DNA from: Ligustrum vulgare
Taxonomy: Eukaryota; Streptophyta; Magnoliopsida; Lamiales; Oleaceae
Length of the DNA: 64,000 bases
Direction of reading: 5' to 3'
NCBI GenBank assembly: GCA_963555705.1
Contig: OY743170.1
Coordinates: 30,021,362 to 30,085,361, forward strand
The position numbers and the translations under genes are program-made. The notes beneath the pieces were generated by a model, which searched no databases, had not been told where the DNA came from, and was given only the letters and a program-made list of their open reading frames with translations. Below, piece after piece: positions 11,693-23,698 of the stretch (positions within the stretch are counted from its first letter, which is position 1; every line of letters begins with the position of its first letter).

Positions 11693-12220
11693 GAAAGATT
11701 TGCTAGCGGATGAAAATTGCACAGAGTACATAGAAAAGCTATGTGGACAGAAGAAGGAAACCTTTGGAAATTGCTGTAGGTGATATGACTTTTGGTAGCT
11801 CCTAGGAAATGAGTTATGAGATTCGGGAGGAAAGGAAAGTTAAGTCCGCAATTTGTTGGTTCCTTTGAGATAATTGAATGGGTAGGTGACTTGACTTATC
11901 AGGTTGCATTGCCATCAGCAATATCGGGAGTGCACAATGTTTTTCATGTATCAATGTTGAGGAAGTGTATTTTGAATCCCTCTCATAGACTCAGTTATGA
12001 GTCATTGGATCTTTGTGAGGATCTGACTTATGAAGAACCACCTGTGACAATCCTAATGAGAGCAGGCAAGAAACTTAGAAGGAAGAAGGTAACATTAGTT
12101 AAAGTCCTTTGGAGGAATCATGCAGTAGAAGAGGATACTTGGAAACGCGAAGATGAAATGCGTACTAAGTATCCACAAGTTTTGGTAAATTTTAATTTCG
12201 AGGACGAAATTTCTTTTTAG
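11693..12220 (+). pseudogene. Nested element: integrase C-terminus, chromodomain-like
   Basis: After the duplication the integrase continues, broken at first (IAQST, YVDRRRKPLEIAVGD). It then opens into a clean 134-codon frame at 11816-12220: RFGRKGKLSPQFVGSFEI, the HNVFHVSMLRK motif, and a terminal LWRNHAVEEDTWKREDEM chromodomain-like segment. It is the only uninterrupted pol piece in this element and is similar to 18330-18690 of the outer element. Without the catalytic core it has no integrase activity. Confidence 0.8.
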
Positions 12221-12229
12221 GGGGTAAGG
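12196..12229 (+). other. Pre-PPT motif and polypurine tract
   Basis: The phrase ttcgaggacgaaat, then a purine run agggggtaagga before the LTR start tgtaagaccg at 12233. The same ttcgaggacgaa phrase precedes the tracts of the outer and 36.7-kb elements. Confidence 0.8.
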
Positions 12230-12232
12230 AAT

Positions 12233-14920
12233 TGTAAGACCGCTTTTCATTTTCGTGTATCCTTAAATTTCACGTAATAATTATGTTAATGATATAAATT
12301 TTAAATTTAATGATATTTTTAATGTCAATAATTCGAATTATTTTGCGGTGGAAGGACTTGGATGCCGTCTCGATCAATGTACCAATTAAAAGTTTCCAAA
12401 TTGTTTATTTTAATAGTCTACGTGTAATTTATGTGATTAATTGTTTTACTTCCTAAACATGCTATTTTCTATTTTATTGCATTAAATTGAAGTTGAGAAA
12501 AGTTTGGTGACACTTTGGAAATTTATTTGAGGGTCGTGGACTTAAATTACCAATTTATGGGAGCTAAGGGATTGAATTGCATGGGAGGAGAATTGAGGGA
12601 CCGAAGTGTAAATTTCAAAAGATTAAACCTAACCTAAACCCTCACTCTCTCACCATCTCTCACGACATCTCCCTCTCTGTCTCGCCCCTCACCTCTCGCT
12701 CTCGGATTCCCTCTCTCTCAACCGTCGCTCTCTCCCCTTTCCTTCGACCGCCGCTCCCACCGGCAGTGAGTCCCTCCCCCTCTTCCCCCTTCAACTTCGC
12801 GTTATACACACACACCCACACACGAACCGCGTACCACACACACGGTTCCACCCTTTTTCACGCACACACACGGGTTTATATGGATTGATGTATATATGTT
12901 GTATGTATATGTATATTTATATGAAGATTTCAGATTTTCAGATTTAGTTGTAGTCAAATTTCGATTTTTTTTAATTGTTAACTTCAAATTTGGGGGATAT
13001 ATATATATATATCTGTGTGTGTTTGTGTGTGTGTGTGTGTGTGTATATATATGTATATGTGTGTATGTATATGTATGTGTGTGCATCCTTTCAGATTTGG
13101 TAATGGAAAATTTACATATGTAATTTTCAGATTGTATATATATATTCAGATTCAAAGTTTTAGTTAAAATTCCAGATTTTTGATTTTAAATCATAGATTG
13201 TCAAATTGATAATTTTGTTTGGAACCTTATGAATTATTGAAATTTTAATTGTAAATGTATAATGTTAAAGTTGTGAATTTTTGGAGTAGTTAACTGTTTG
13301 TGGTGAAGGATTATGGAATTCGGGAATTTAATTAACTTAATTGTAATTTTAGTGTGAACGTGAGTAATAATTGTAAGTCCTAGATTTTGGGAAATTGTAA
13401 AGGCGTGTACATTTTTTCAAACTTTGGTTCTGATTTAAGTACCTTAATCGTTAAGCTTATAATGTTGTGTCGAATGGTTTAATCTTTTGCTTTCGATTAT
13501 GGTTTTATGTGTTTTGGTTATTATGTAAAGTCACGTTTGGGTTAAATTGACGTTTTAATCTCAGTCAATGTTTGATTAGTATTAAAATGAATAACGAATG
13601 TGTTTGTGAACTGAGAGTCATATTTATTGATGAATATGAATAATTAGGACTTTTGGTACATTGACGACACGGGCAGTCGAAGCTCCTCCACTTGCAAATC
13701 AAGAAAACGGTAAATATTAAAGACGTCAAGTAAGTAAACTTCCCCCTACTTTCATCAAAGTTGAATGTTAATGTGGAATTAATGTGCTTAATTGACATTC
13801 GTGTTAATTACGGAATTTTAATGCTTTTGGTCTATCATATGCAATTATGTGTAATTGAGGAAATGTTCAAGCATGCACGTTACATGTCATTGCATCATCA
13901 AGCATGGATTGACATCGAAATGAGGAAGTCAAATGTTTTAATGAAAGGAATGTGTCAAAGTGCAATTTTTGTCAAAAATTATTTATCCCAAGTTTTTGAA
14001 AGAATGGGTGTACTTCTATGTCATGAAAGGTCCGAGTGGGAAATGGGGCGCGGGGGACCGGCGTACCCTAATGTAATGAGCCGCCCTGCGGTGGAATGAA
14101 TGAATGAACCGCTTTGCGGTGGGAAAGTGAATGTTAAACCGCTTTGCGGTGGAAATGCGCATGTTAATCTGGTTCCAAATAAGAATGGCCCACTGTTATC
14201 TGATTGACTAGAAGTTACACCAAGTGAGCTCACGATGGAAATGAAGTGAAAGTTTTGAAATGTTAAAACGAAAGTTGGAAAAGTTTGAATTTTCTGGAAG
14301 GTAAAGAGAAAGGGATACATATATATGGAAATTTTTAAAGCATTCATGTCATAAGCATGCATTCATGCATACAGTTTACTTACTGAGCTTTAGCTCACCC
14401 CAATCCCTCCCCAACATTTCAGGTGATGAAAGTTAGATGATCAGAGGGGAGCACTCGGCGGCTGACTCAGACAGTACCTGCTGTTGCCTTAATTAATAAA
14501 GTTAAATTTATTCAAGTTATCATTAAATTTATTCCTTCATTTATTGTTATTGATAATGTTTTGGTTGAAGTTAGTCTTGATTACGTATGGGTAACGTATT
14601 AGGGGTTAAATTACCTCTTATTGCAATTGTCAATGTCTGTTGATTTTTGGGAAATCTTATGCTTGAGGAGTTTGTGGAATGAATGAATTGGTTTTGGCGA
14701 TAATGAATGTGATTGATGCTTTTAAATTTTTAAAATGGTTTTTGATGCTCCTCTACAGGTTGGCTATGTCCAATTTATAGAGGAGACTCTGTCGAGATTT
14801 CGCTAAAATTTTATAATAGATAAATGAACATTTTTGTCGTGTAAACGATTTAATTCCGCAATTAATGTGAATGGAAGTTAACACGCCTAGGTTTAAGGTT
14901 TTGAAACTTGGGGTGTTACA
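12233..14920 (+). repeat. 3' LTR of nested element
   Basis: Complete, 2688 bp, tgtaagacc...tgttaca. It contains a CT-rich stretch (about 12640-12790), long TG/TA microsatellites (12995-13085), a GT-AG intron-like interval ending at the acceptor near 14421, three inverted repeats (14080, 14108, 14138) and the shared module near 14755-14800. Apparent open frames in the CT-rich and microsatellite parts are repeat translations. Confidence 0.92.
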
Positions 14921-15785
14921 TCATACTCAAGGTTCTTTCGAGAGACCATTCACTTTCAGACAAGATGAGAGTTCCAACAGTGTTAGATTTCCTCAATGCC
15001 AATTATGCGGAAGATCTCATCGTGGTGAGTGCTTAAAATTCCAGGGAGTTAGTGTTTGTTATCATTGTGGTCAAGGAGGACATATTAGAAAGAATTGTCC
15101 TGTTTTATTACAAGAAAGCGGCATGTCACAGAGGATGTTTCCACAGCAAAGTATTGGTGGCACAAGACAGAGTCAAGTCCAAAGAAATACTTTTGACAAT
15201 AAAGCAGACACAAATAACGGGGTCCAGTCCAATGTAGTGGGTAGTAGCGGTGCTAAACCAAAAGGCCAAGCAGGAAGACCGAAGACCCAAGGAAAAGTTT
15301 TTGCTATGACTCAGCAGGTAGCAGAAGAGTCACCAGATGTTATTATGGGTATGTTATCTATCTTTGATAGAGATGCTCGTATATTGATTGATTCAGGATC
15401 TACGCATTCTTTTATTTCATTTTCACTTGCTATATATGCGAACCAAAAGCCAGAACTTTTAAATAGTTGTTTGGTAGTTGCTACCCTAGTAGGAGAATCA
15501 CTTTTGGCTGATAGTGTATATCGAGATTGTGGGATTAAAGTGAATGATCATAAGTTGAAGGAAAATTTGATACCTCTTGGCATACATGATTTTGATATTA
15601 TTCTGGGTATGGACTTTTTATCTGCAAATCATGCTTCAGTTGATTGCTTTCGAAAAGAAGTTGTCTTTAGACAACCAGGGCAGCCTGAAGTTATATTTAG
15701 TGGACACGTAGAATTTTACCATCTTGTGTCATTTCTGCTATTTCCGCCAGAAGATTGCTCAACAAGGGTTGTTATGCATATTTAG
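14921..15785 (+). pseudogene. Outer element gag C-terminus and protease
   Basis: Resumes the outer gag after the nested LTR. It carries a CCHC zinc knuckle (CYHCGQGGHIRKNC, near 15056-15098) preceded by a second C-x2-C pair (CQLCGRSH). A retropepsin domain follows, with the catalytic DSG in LIDSGSTHSFIS near 15383-15420 and the flap-side motif DIILGMDFL near 15595-15620. The frame runs into a stop at 15783-15785 about 60 codons before RT; RT continues in another frame. The annotated open frame starts at 14871 inside the nested LTR, which is an artefact. Confidence 0.88.
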
Positions 15786-15808
15786 CTCATTTTATTGATA
15801 CAAATGTT

Positions 15809-17160
15809 AGCAAAACAAGGTCCGAGAATTTCCTGATGTATTTCCAGAAGAATTACCAGGTTTACCACCAGACAGGGATATTGAATTTACTATAGATTTG
15901 ATTCCTGGAACTACACCTATTTCACGGGCACCATACAGAATGGCTCCAGGAGAATTAAAAGAATTAAAAGTTCAATTGCAGGAATTGGTCGACAAAGGTT
16001 TTATCAGACCTAGTGTATTTCCATGGGGAGCACCAGTTTTATTCGTGAAGAAGAAAGATGGTACTATGTGGCTATGTATTGATTATAGACAGTTGAACAA
16101 GGTGACAATCCGCAATAAATATCCTTTGCCATGTATTGATGACCTGTTTGATCAGCTTCGGGGTGCTACAATATTTTCAAAGATTGATTTGCGTACTGGA
16201 TATCTCCAACTAAAAATCAGAGATAGTGATGTACAAAAGACCGCTTTCAGAACAAGATATGGCCATTATGAATTTCTTGATATGCCGTTTGGGTTGACCA
16301 ATGCTCCAGCAGCATTCATGGATATGATGAACAGAGTGTTTCGTCCATACTTAGACAGGTTTGTGATTGTATTCATTGATGATATATTGGTGTATTCTCG
16401 AGATCATGATGAGCACATAGAACATCTTAAAGTCATTTTGCAAACCTTGTGAGACAAGAAGTTATATGCTAAATTCAGTAAATGCGAATTTTGGCTCGAC
16501 AGAGTGATATTTTTGGGACATGTCATATCAGTTGAGGGAATATATGTAGACCCACAGAAAATAGAAGCAGTCGTGAAATGGGAAAGACCTACTAGTGTGA
16601 CAGAAATACGGAGTTTTCTTGGATTAGCAGGTTATTACTGTTGTTTTGTGGAGGGATTTTCTAAACTTGCTCTTCCTCTGACTAGTTTGACTAGAAAGAA
16701 TGTTAAATTTTTGTGGACGGAAGAATGTGAAAAGAGTTTTCTAGAATTAAAGAATAGATTAGTTTCAGCTCCAATTCTCACTCTTCCATCTCCAGGAGAA
16801 GAATTTGTAATATATAGTGATGCTTCTCGTCAAGGCCTTGGTTGTGTGTTGATGCAAAATGGTAAGGTTATAGCTTATGCTTCTAGACATTTGAAGAAGC
16901 ATGAATTGAATTATCCTACATATGACTTAGAGCTTGCCGCAGTTGTTTTAGCATTGAAGATTTGGAGGCATTACTTGTATGGAGAGAGATGTCAGATATT
17001 TACAGATCATAAGAGCTTAAAATACATATTTGATCAGAAGGAATTGAATTTAAGGCAAAGAAGATGGTTAGAGTTGATAAAAGACTATGACTGTAAGATT
17101 GATTATCATCCGGGGAAAGCCAATGTAGTTGCTGATGCTCTCAGTAGAAAGACATCTAGT
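15809..17160 (+). pseudogene. pol: Outer element RT and RNase H
   Basis: Reverse transcriptase and RNase H of a gypsy element. Readable from [18 protein letters not shown] through the RT core: [49 protein letters not shown] and the catalytic FIDDILVYS at 16372-16398. A single TGA at 16450-16452 (arginine CGA expected) interrupts the palm end, then coding continues in the same frame (LGLAGYY). RNase H shows all four acidic positions: IYSDAS, YDLELA, TDHKSL and VADALSR (near 16812, 16926, 17000, 17131). One more point change away from an open frame, it is still inactive as it stands. Confidence 0.92.
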
Positions 17161-18710
17161 TCTATGACACAGACCAATGCAATTTGTTCTTCCTTGTTTG
17201 GTGAGTTTAGAAATTCACATGTTCAGTTGTCAGTGACCAGGTTGGGAGCATTGTTTGCTAATTTCCAAGTAAGACCTTCCTTGATTGACACAGTTATCGA
17301 AGCTCAGACTCAAGATTCAGTATTAAGTAAATTGAAGGAGGAAGTTAGTAGTGGTAAGCACACAGATTATACCATTCTAGGTGATGGAGTTTTGGTTATT
17401 GGAAAAAGATTATGTGTTCCTGATGATTCAAAGTTGAAGAGAGAAATCCTAGAAGAAGCACATAGTTCAGCTTATGCAATGCATCCTGGTAGTACTAAAA
17501 TGTATCGCGTACTTAAAGAACATTATTGGTGGCATGGAATGAAAAGAGAAATAGCTGAATTTGTGTCCAGATGTCTTATTTGTCAACAGGTAAAGCCAGA
17601 TCGTCAGAAAACAGCTAGGTTATTACAGACCTTACCTACTCCTGAATGGAAATGGGAACATATCACTATGGATTTCTTATTTGGACTTCCTCGTACATAG
17701 AGTGGTCATGATGGTATTTGGATCATTGTTGACAAATTAACGAAGACTGCTAGATTTTTGCCTATTAAAGTTACTTACTCACTAGACAAATTGGCGAAAA
17801 TATATGTTGATGAGATTGTCAGCTTATATGGAGCACCAGTATCTATTGTTTCAGATAGGGATTCTCGTTTTACTTCTAAATGTTGGCCAAGTTTGCAGAA
17901 AGCTATGTGTACTAAGCTACATTTCAGTACAACTTTTCATCCCCAGAAAGATGGTCAATCAGAAAGAACTAAACAGTCTTTGGAAGATATGTTGCGAGCT
18001 TGTGTGCTACAGTTTAAAGGGAACTGTGATACGCATTTATCTTTAATGGAGTTTGCTTATAATAATAGTTATCACTCGAGTATAGAGATGGATCCTTTTG
18101 AAGCACTGTATGGTAGAAGATGCAGAACTCCAGTTTGTTGGGATGAAGTCGGCGAGAGAAAATTGTTGGGTCCAGAATTTATTCAAATCACTTCTGAGAA
18201 AGTAAAGATAATCAAAGAAAAGCTGAAGACAGCTCAAGACAGGCAGAAGAACTTTGCTGATAGACGAAGAAGAAATCTTGAATTTGAAGTTGGGGATAGA
18301 GTGTTCTTACGATTATCGCCCTGGAAGGGTGTTATCAGATTTGGCAGACGAGGGAAATTGAGTCCTCGATATATTGTCCCTTACGAGATTGTTGAGCGTA
18401 TTGGTCCAGTTTCTTATCGATTAGCTTTGCCTGCCGAATTGTCCAGAATTCATGATGTGTTTCATGTTTCTATGCTTCATAAGTATATTCCAGATCCATC
18501 TCATGTTTTGGAATCACAACCAGTGGAATTGAAGGAGAATCTTACTTATGAAGAAGAACCAGTTCAGATATTGGATAGAAAGGAACAAGTATTGCGCTAT
18601 AAGACTATTTCAGTAGTTAAAGTTCTTTGGAGGAATCACGCGATAGAAGAGGCAACATGGGAAAGTGAAGATCAGATGCGTTCTTAGTATCCTCATCTAT
18701 TTGGTTTTTA
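17161..18710 (+). pseudogene. Outer element integrase with chromodomain-like tail
   Basis: Zinc-binding HHCC module (histidines near 17460 and 17482, cysteines in RCLICQQ), then the DDE core: D in ITMDF (17667), D in VSDRDSRF (17851), and 35 residues between that D and E in GQSERT. A TAG at 17698-17700 breaks it after GLPRT. The C-terminal part has the GERKLLGPE and HDVFHVSMLHK motifs and ends LWRNHAIEEATWESEDQM, a chromodomain-like end typical of chromoviruses. A second TAG at 18685-18687 replaces the expected lysine before YPHLF. Non-functional. Confidence 0.92.
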
Positions 18711-18718
18711 ACAGATTG

Positions 18719-18752
18719 AATTTCGAGGACGAAATTCTTTGAAGGGGGTGAG
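18719..18752 (+). other. Pre-PPT motif and polypurine tract
   Basis: ttcgaggacgaaat followed by gaagggggtgag, just before the 3' LTR. Confidence 0.85.
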
Positions 18753-18755
18753 TTT

Positions 18756-20536
18756 TGTAATGACCACGCTATTTTTAATAGGATAGTCAAAGGGTTGAAA
18801 AGTTAATTTTACCTTAAAAAAAAATGAAAATAGGATAATTTAGATTAAGTCAGGCGGTGGACCTTTTTATGCATATATATCAAATTATTTTCTTTACATT
18901 TACACATTACATACATTCATACAGAGAGGGAAACGAGACAAAGAGAAAGAAAATCCAGGAAAGAAGAGAAAAAAGAAAAAGAGGCAAAAAAGGAAGGAAG
19001 AGAGGCGCCGTCGACAACGTGGTTTATACTATTAAAATTTTATTAGTCGATTTTGAAAGGTAAGTGATATTTATTTATTTCAAAGTTTTGTCAAATTTAG
19101 GGTTGTTAGATTATTAGTTTAAATTTAATTTTTATTAAAATGGAATTTTCCTAAAAATGAAAAGATTATATTTTATTATTGCTTTTATAAATTATTGAGG
19201 TAGTTGATATGGTTAGTCATTGATTTAGATATTATATCAATTTCAGGGGGTAACGAATCGGTTGAGACAGTTTACCAGCCGAATTAGTTTGCACGTACAT
19301 AGACTGTGAGTGGAAAAATCTAAATTATTTTCAAATATTTATAATTGCTTATATAATTACGTAAAACGTGATTATGTGATTTATATGTTTAATTATGTGA
19401 ATATTGTGAAATATTATGAGAATATGAGATTGATTTTGAATTGGAAAGATTGTGAAACGATTATATGTTGAAAGAAATGTAAGACTTGTGATGGTAGTCA
19501 ATGAAATGTGAGCTGAATATGTGAAACTGAAATCGGCCAGAAAAGTACCCGTGATTATATCCTTATTCTAGTTCACTGAGGGGGCCTTGGCCGTGTTCTA
19601 TACTGCACCTGAGTGGTCTTGACCAGGTATGATATTACCCTGAGGTGGTCGACCGTGTATGATATAGTTCACTGAGGTGGTCATGGCCGTGTTCTAGAAT
19701 TGATTATCAGAGGTTTTTGAGACTAGCCTGAGAAGCAGTCTATACATGTATGACCAGATTAATCAGATGGTACATTTTTGGTTGATTTGTTATGGTATGG
19801 CCATACCTAGAGATTACAGATGTGATGACAGTATTTAATTGATATGGTGATTTCTATGTCATTGATTTGACTAGAGTTTGATATTTATCAGTATTAAGAA
19901 AATGTCTTACATTTTGACTTTGATTGTATGTTATTATGTGAATTACTAAGTGATGTAAAGTTGATTTTCGATAAAAATGTATAAATGAGAAAGTATAATT
20001 ATTTTCGAAATTCTCCACTCACTGAACTATCAACTCATATATTTTCCCACGATTTTCTTATCAGGTAGCAGTTGAGTTCCTGGGCAACTTTTGGAGTGAG
20101 CCTTTGATTTTGGAGTCGGAGTCACACGACAGTGTTAGCTAGTATGACTCATTTCATAGAGCATGTAGTCATTGTTTTGAGATACATGTTCATTTTTGTA
20201 TTACACTTGTGCATCACATGTAGATAGATATGGGGCTCACTTTGTATTTTGCGTCCATATGTACAGTTTATGCTGGTTTTAAATTGAAAGTTTGAGAAAT
20301 TGGCTTATCTCTATTGTGATGGAAATTATGGAGAGTTTGTTGGGATTTTGTGTATTAATTACAGGTTGGTTAGTCCATATTATAGAGGAGATAATACCAA
20401 AATTTTTCTTAAAAATAAGTTGACTAAAGTTGCAATTTTAGTAGTCTTGATGGTGTGTCCTACTTTTAGTAGGTATCCATCATCGGCGCACGTCACGTTT
20501 CGGGTCCACTAGTGTTACTCAGGGCGGGGCGTGTCA
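18756..20536 (+). repeat. 3' LTR of outer element
   Basis: 1781 bp, tgtaatgacc...gcgtgtca. It lacks the hAT-like insertion of the 5' copy and so shows the undisturbed sequence. A TATA-like tatatatca lies near 18870-18880. It contains the inverted-repeat array and, at 20361-20405, the shared module. Confidence 0.93.
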
Positions 20537-20541
20537 TCTAT
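20537..20541. other. Target-site duplication, right (tctat)
   Basis: Matches 1866-1870 exactly. Confidence 0.9.
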
Positions 20542-20559
20542 CATGTACAGATAAGAGCA

Positions 20560-20850
20560 AATCTAACTGCAAATTCAGACCCTAGGGGTCTACTTTCCCG
20601 GCAACTTCTTCATCACTGGAAGCATATCCGTCTTCACGCAGCTCCTCATCAGGTGGAGCTCCGGCATCTTCAGGCTTGGCATATTTTTCGTTATACTCTA
20701 TCTCTTTGGTCATAACCGTTGCGATCCCGCATCATTACAATCAAACAAGTGATCCTTCTTGATGTAGCTTCCAGCAAGCGGGTAAAGTTGGGGCAATATT
20801 TCTGCCAACGATTCTTCCAACTGATTTAATCGTTCATTATATTAGACTAC
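20560..20850 (-). pseudogene. BAHD acyltransferase fragment
   Basis: On the reverse strand, reading down from about 20848, the frame gives LNQLEESLAEILPQLYPLAG followed by SYIKKDHLFDCNDAGSQ. This matches the N-terminal 'L..SL...L..FYPLAGR...D....DCND.G' block of plant BAHD acyl-CoA transferases (vinorine synthase and relatives). A stop follows the block, and another frame stays open for about 40 codons (KEIEYNEKYAKPEDAG) without a motif I recognise. Neither the HXXXD nor the DFGWG motif is present. It is a decayed 5' fragment beside the retrotransposon's right target site. Assignment rests on this one block. Confidence 0.5.
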
Positions 20851-21207
20851 AGAATAACAAACACATTCATATATATGAGAATAGGATATATGGTTTAATT
20901 AACATCCTTTGGGTTATTATCTTATCCCATAAAATTAGGAATGCTGATTTAATTTTCTTATCCCAAAAGGAAATTAATTCAAAAAAAAAAAAAATTTATG
21001 GAAACTAATAAAATTAGAGGAAGATTATGCCTATGTGCATGAACCTTTTCCGCATAGTAATAGCTCTCCTACCTGTATCAGTCCATATATCTCTCTTTGC
21101 AGGCTACATAAGTGCTATATATACTCGGAATAATCAGCACAACACATATCCCTACATTTAATTTACTATTACTGCCTGTAACAATTGATAAAAGCAAGCA
21201 ATTTGTC
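20851..21207 (+). promoter_or_regulatory. NAC gene upstream region with TATA box
   Basis: No gene. The sequence tgctatatatactc at about 21111-21124 is a good TATA box, roughly 85 bases before the ATG at 21208, and aca/cac-rich leader sequence follows. An A-run near 20977-20993 and AT-rich DNA lie further upstream. The true start site is not visible from sequence alone. Confidence 0.5.
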
Positions 21208-22279
21208 ATGGCCGCACAAGAAGGTTCTCATTTGTATGTCCAAGAAAATCTTCCGCCCGGTTACCTATTCATACCAACCGAAAAAGAGCTATTGTACTAC
21301 TTGAACCTCAAGATTCTAAACAAACGTATACCGATTGACGCCATAAAAGATGTTGATCTCTACAAGTACCATCCCCATGATCTTTGCCGTAAGTTTCATT
21401 ATTTCTTGACGTTTCTTGGTGGTTCTTTTTATATATCTTCCTCATTTATTATTAATATTTACATTCTTTGGAATTTTTTAATGTGATTATCAGAAAGTAC
21501 GACGAATGGAATACAATTGGGCTACTTTTTTACTTCCAGAACTAAGAAGCATCAAAAAGGTAGCAGACCGGATCGGAGGGCTGCTGGTGGTTACTGGAAA
21601 GCCACTGAGGGTGACGTCATTGTCCAAAGCAATGGCCAAGAAGTTGGTCGGAAAAAGGTGCTAGTCTATTATGAAAGAAAATCTAAGAATAATAAAGGAA
21701 CAAAGACTAACTGGATAATGCATGAGTTTACAATTCATCAAATAAAGGATGTCGCATGTTCTTCTACCGACGCAATTCCAGATGACATGTTGGTACGTAA
21801 AAGATTTCGTATATTATTGTTGTTTGTGACACTAGTTGGGGTTTTCAATCATTATTAGTTCTAGGTTTTTTTTTTTTAACCCCATCAAACAATAAATAAA
21901 TGTTGATATAGCAGGGATTTATTTATTTACTTATTTATTATTTTTGCAGTTGGATGTGTGTGTATGCAAAATTTACTATAGAGCGCCCAAATCGAGTGAA
22001 AACAAAGAACAAGACACAGAAAGAAGCATGATCCCAATTCAAGAGACGCATGTCCATAATGAAAATTTGGCATCAACATCATCTTTTCAATATCCTGTAC
22101 TGGCACTCGATCAATCATCCTCGCAAGGTGCTTATATTCCCGACCAACAAGCAAGCATTATTGATCAATATCATCCAATCGTTCATGAACCTGTTACGTA
22201 CATGCATGAAGATATGGCAATGCAAGGTAATATTATTCAATCTCCTCATCCTCTTGCATACATAATTCCTTGTGATTAA
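21208..22279 (+). CDS. NAC-domain transcription factor (3 exons)
   Basis: Plant-specific DNA-binding regulator acting in the nucleus. Exons 21208-21388, 21494-21792 and 21950-22279 join in frame across GT-AG introns (donors gtaagt and gtacgt, acceptors cag and gcag) to give 269 residues. NAC subdomains are readable. A is LPPGYLFIPTEKELLYYL (usual LPPGFRFHPTDEEL). C is FFTSRTKK with AAGGYWKATEGD. D is VLVYYERKSK with KTNWIMHEFTI. E is DVCVCKIYYRA. The two intron positions are those typical of NAC genes. Residues differ from consensus at several usually invariant sites (R-F-H to L-F-I in A), suggesting a divergent subfamily or decay. The TAA at 22277 may be premature: see the next entry. Confidence 0.82.
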
Positions 22280-22534
22280 AGCAACGATCCTTTGATTCCA
22301 CCTGAGCCTGGCATGGAAAGCAATGATCCGTATCAACCTAATGCGCACACGAATGGTGATCTGATTCTGGGGGCAAGTGGATTTGCAGCTTCCACTAGCA
22401 ATGATGATGGAGATTGCTTGGATTTAACGACTCCAAATTTTTCACCTTTATTTGGTTCGTTTCCGGCAATGGATCCTAGTATACTGGATTATTTTTCGGC
22501 GAGTCATCTAATGCCCAATTACAGTCTTCGTTAA
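22280..22534 (+). other. NAC C-terminal extension beyond the stop
   Basis: In the same frame as the last NAC exon, after TAA at 22277-22279, the frame stays open for 84 codons to the TAA at 22532-22534. The composition is that of a NAC activation region: acidic, Ser/Pro/Asn-rich (LIPPEPGMESNDPYQ, FSPLFGSFPAMDPSILDY). So the TAA is probably a recent nonsense mutation that removes the C-terminal tail. Confidence 0.6.
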
Positions 22535-23166
22535 TTCCACCTGATCAATCAATTACACAAACGCAAGGCGAGGAGGGTGGGTGGATCAGGGACGAGTGAT
22601 TTTCAGCTTCCATTGAGTACATGGGTTTAAGTTCTCCGAAGACGTTCGTGATGTAATTTTATTTCATCCTATGGATTAATATTTGTAGTTACTAGCAGTC
22701 GAAAACTGTTCCTTGGATTCAACATTAGAGTGAATTATTTGTATTTTTTTCAACATTTGTTTTGAAAGAAATTTTTTCTTTCGGATATTAGTGTAATTTT
22801 AGTTGTTCATCCAGGGTGGTTTAGTTTTTTCTGTTATTATCTAATAAAGACAATATAATATATGGATTTTTCTACATAATCTTTTCCAGGGAAGAATACT
22901 ACGTTTTTCGTTTACAACAATGGATAATACAACTTTGTTTTTATACACGAACCAATATATCATAAATTAAGCAATCAACTATTATTTTAACTGATACAAT
23001 CCACACCTTTAATTGTTCAAATTCAATTTCATCAAGTCTAAGTGATCAACATTTATTTGTGAGATATTTAAATTCAATTTCATTAAGTCAGTGTTAATTT
23101 TGGACCAATTTGAATTATTGAGAAACTTGTGAGATATTTTAATTTTTAGTAGAAGTTAAAGATTTA
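22535..23166 (+). terminator. NAC 3' region with polyadenylation signal
   Basis: No gene beyond the NAC stop. AATAAA at 22843-22848 (in ctaataaagacaat), about 300 bases after the last in-frame stop, is the best polyadenylation signal. The rest is AT-rich. Confidence 0.4.
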
Positions 23167-23698
23167 GGGTGTGTTTGATTGCGATGGTGGAAAATTGGTA
23201 GAAAGAAAGTATTTTTCAAGAATATTTTTCTTGAAAATTATTTTCGTGGAAAATATCAATTGGAATGTTTGATTGGTTTCATTTTTTAGGTGAAAAAAGA
23301 GGGAAATTTTTCAATTTTTGTTTTTTGATTGACAGTATTTTCCATTGCAAATAAAGTAAAATTTTGCCACTTTAATCAATTTATTTATTTATTTATTTTT
23401 AACACATTTGTACTTGATAATAATAATGTTATTTTTTGAAAAAAAAAAAGTAAGACAATCAATAACAACAAAATTGATCAAAGGCGACGCAAAATATTTT
23501 CATATTACCTGGAAAACAAAAATCAACCAAAACTTGAAGAAATTATTTTCGTTTCTAGGCTGGCTAAGGGGCGTAGAAGAAAAGTGGCCAAGTATTTTCC
23601 CTTGCAAATTCTTGGTGTCAAATGCCTTAAAATGACTAAAGATGGAAAAGAATTGGATTTTCCATGAAAAATCATTGTTAATCAAACAGACCCTTAAC
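23167..23698. mobile_element. MITE with GGGTSTGTTTGATT termini
   Basis: The left end agggtgtgtttgattgcgat and right end (reverse strand agggtctgtttgattaacaa) form an imperfect terminal inverted repeat. Both continue into complementary runs of ggaaaat / attttcc. It is AT-rich, about 530 bp and non-coding, like hAT-type MITEs. No clear target duplication was found. Confidence 0.6.

Larger units (their letters stand above)
4831..14920 (+). mobile_element. Nested Ty3/gypsy element inside outer gag
   Basis: A second gypsy element in the same orientation. It has a 5'-truncated left LTR (4831-6721), a primer site, a decayed pol interior, a polypurine tract and a full right LTR (12233-14920). Two differences in about 300 aligned LTR bases make it younger than its host, as nesting requires. 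The right LTR ends exactly where outer gag coding resumes. The left edge is a deletion that removed about 824 bp of LTR and some host gag, so no target duplication can be checked. The interior contains a 1368-bp tandem duplication. Confidence 0.9.
1871..20536 (+). mobile_element. Outer Ty3/gypsy chromovirus (Tekay/Del-like)
   Basis: A complete but dead LTR retrotransposon: 5' LTR, tRNA-Met primer site, gag, protease, RT, RNase H, integrase with chromodomain-like tail, polypurine tract and 3' LTR, flanked by a tctat duplication. The 18.7-kb length is inflated by a nested gypsy element (4831-14920) and a hAT-like insertion (about 1913-2458). In 360 aligned bases of the two LTRs (3481-3840 against 19851-20210) I counted 9 differences, about 2.5%. 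Tekay/Del assignment rests on LTR length near 1.8 kb and the integrase C-terminus ending in a WRNH..EEATWE chromodomain-like motif. Several stops look like C-to-T changes. Confidence 0.93.

Noticed and set aside
12577..13155. Open frames of 60-117 codons in the nested LTR
   Set aside because: They translate CT-rich and TG/TA microsatellite DNA, give repetitive peptides on both strands and have no motif.
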